Source: CALMFT01 sp035333525
Lineage (GTDB): Bacteria > Patescibacteriota > Gracilibacteria > Absconditabacterales > Absconditicoccaceae
Reading direction: 5' to 3'
DNA length: 5,796 bases
NCBI GenBank assembly: GCA_035333525.1
Contig: DAOQQF010000051.1
Span: forward strand, 1 to 5,796
This document shows positions 5,775 to 5,796 of the stretch, one piece after another. Numbering within the stretch: the first letter of the stretch is position 1; each line of letters opens with the position of its first letter. Below the pieces are notes generated by a model. It was not told the origin of the DNA. It ran no database searches and was given only the letters and a program-made list of their open reading frames with translations. A program made the position numbers and the translations under genes.

Positions 5775-5796
5775 AACATAAAACGAAGTGTTATGA

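Larger units (their letters stand above)
5320..5796. other. Structured region without a convincing gene
   Basis: The forward frames are dense in TAA and TAG. The longest reverse-strand frame (about 70 codons, 5342-5554) would begin with TTG immediately after a TAG and runs across two strong hairpins, so I do not accept it. What the stretch does hold is secondary structure: hairpins at 5381-5433, near 5462-5492 (CTCTC/GAGAG inside CCCA/TGGG), 5542-5574 and 5701-5774, plus small inverted repeats such as GTAAT/ATTAC and TACCAA/TTGGTA between 5650 and 5702. It may hold one or more small RNAs or long untranslated regions. I recognise no known RNA family in it. Confidence 0.5.

Noticed and set aside
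5740..5777. Reverse-strand GCAAACTAC resembling a tmRNA tag-coding start
   Set aside because: No tRNA-like end, no CCA and no resume-codon context is visible; the match is short and lies inside a hairpin stem.
5320..5796. tRNA, 5S rRNA, RNase P or CRISPR in the terminal region
   Set aside because: I found no T-loop GTTCGAATC-like sequence, no conserved RNase P core, and no regularly spaced repeats.

Overview
The window comes from a bacterium that reads UGA as glycine (NCBI translation table 25). That points to Candidatus Absconditabacteria (SR1) or Gracilibacteria (BD1-5), the candidate-phyla lineages known for this code. The clearest proof is trmD. Its in-frame TGA codons fall exactly on near-invariant glycines of TrmD (IYGGGEG, CGRYEGID, YGGEVP and RLLPG). 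All five intact genes contain in-frame TGA, about 42 codons in total, and all five end in TAA or TAG. Read with the standard code the window looks like short fragments; read with table 25 it is densely coding. The DNA is AT-rich.

Layout. Bases 1 to about 330 hold a partial, frame-broken remnant that may derive from a phage portal-like gene. Then come two forward housekeeping genes: a CYTH-domain triphosphatase-like protein (363-1010) and trmD, the tRNA m1G37 methyltransferase (1073-1783). A convergent reverse gene of unknown function (1807-2427) follows, with a good promoter at 2463-2490. A terminator with adjacent hairpins (2603-2668) separates it from a 472-residue membrane-anchored, probably surface-exposed protein on the reverse strand (2667-4085). 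That gene is divergent from a 347-residue secreted protein on the forward strand (4164-5207), which ends in a DUF11-like Ig-fold domain. The forward promoter lies partly inside the first codons of the reverse gene. A strong terminator (5281-5319) closes the forward gene. The last 480 bases have no convincing gene but hold several strong hairpins, including a reverse-strand terminator and a 74-nt nested hairpin at 5701-5774, so they may encode or regulate an RNA.

Function. The left half is housekeeping (phosphate-ester hydrolysis and tRNA modification). The right half is a divergent pair of orphan cell-envelope proteins, each with an even number of cysteines in its exported part. That fits the surface-attached, host-dependent lifestyle known for these lineages, although the link is inference. 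None of the five genes has a Shine-Dalgarno sequence, and two have a -10-like box right before the ATG, which suggests leaderless or SD-independent initiation. I see no CRISPR array, tRNA, rRNA or insertion sequence.
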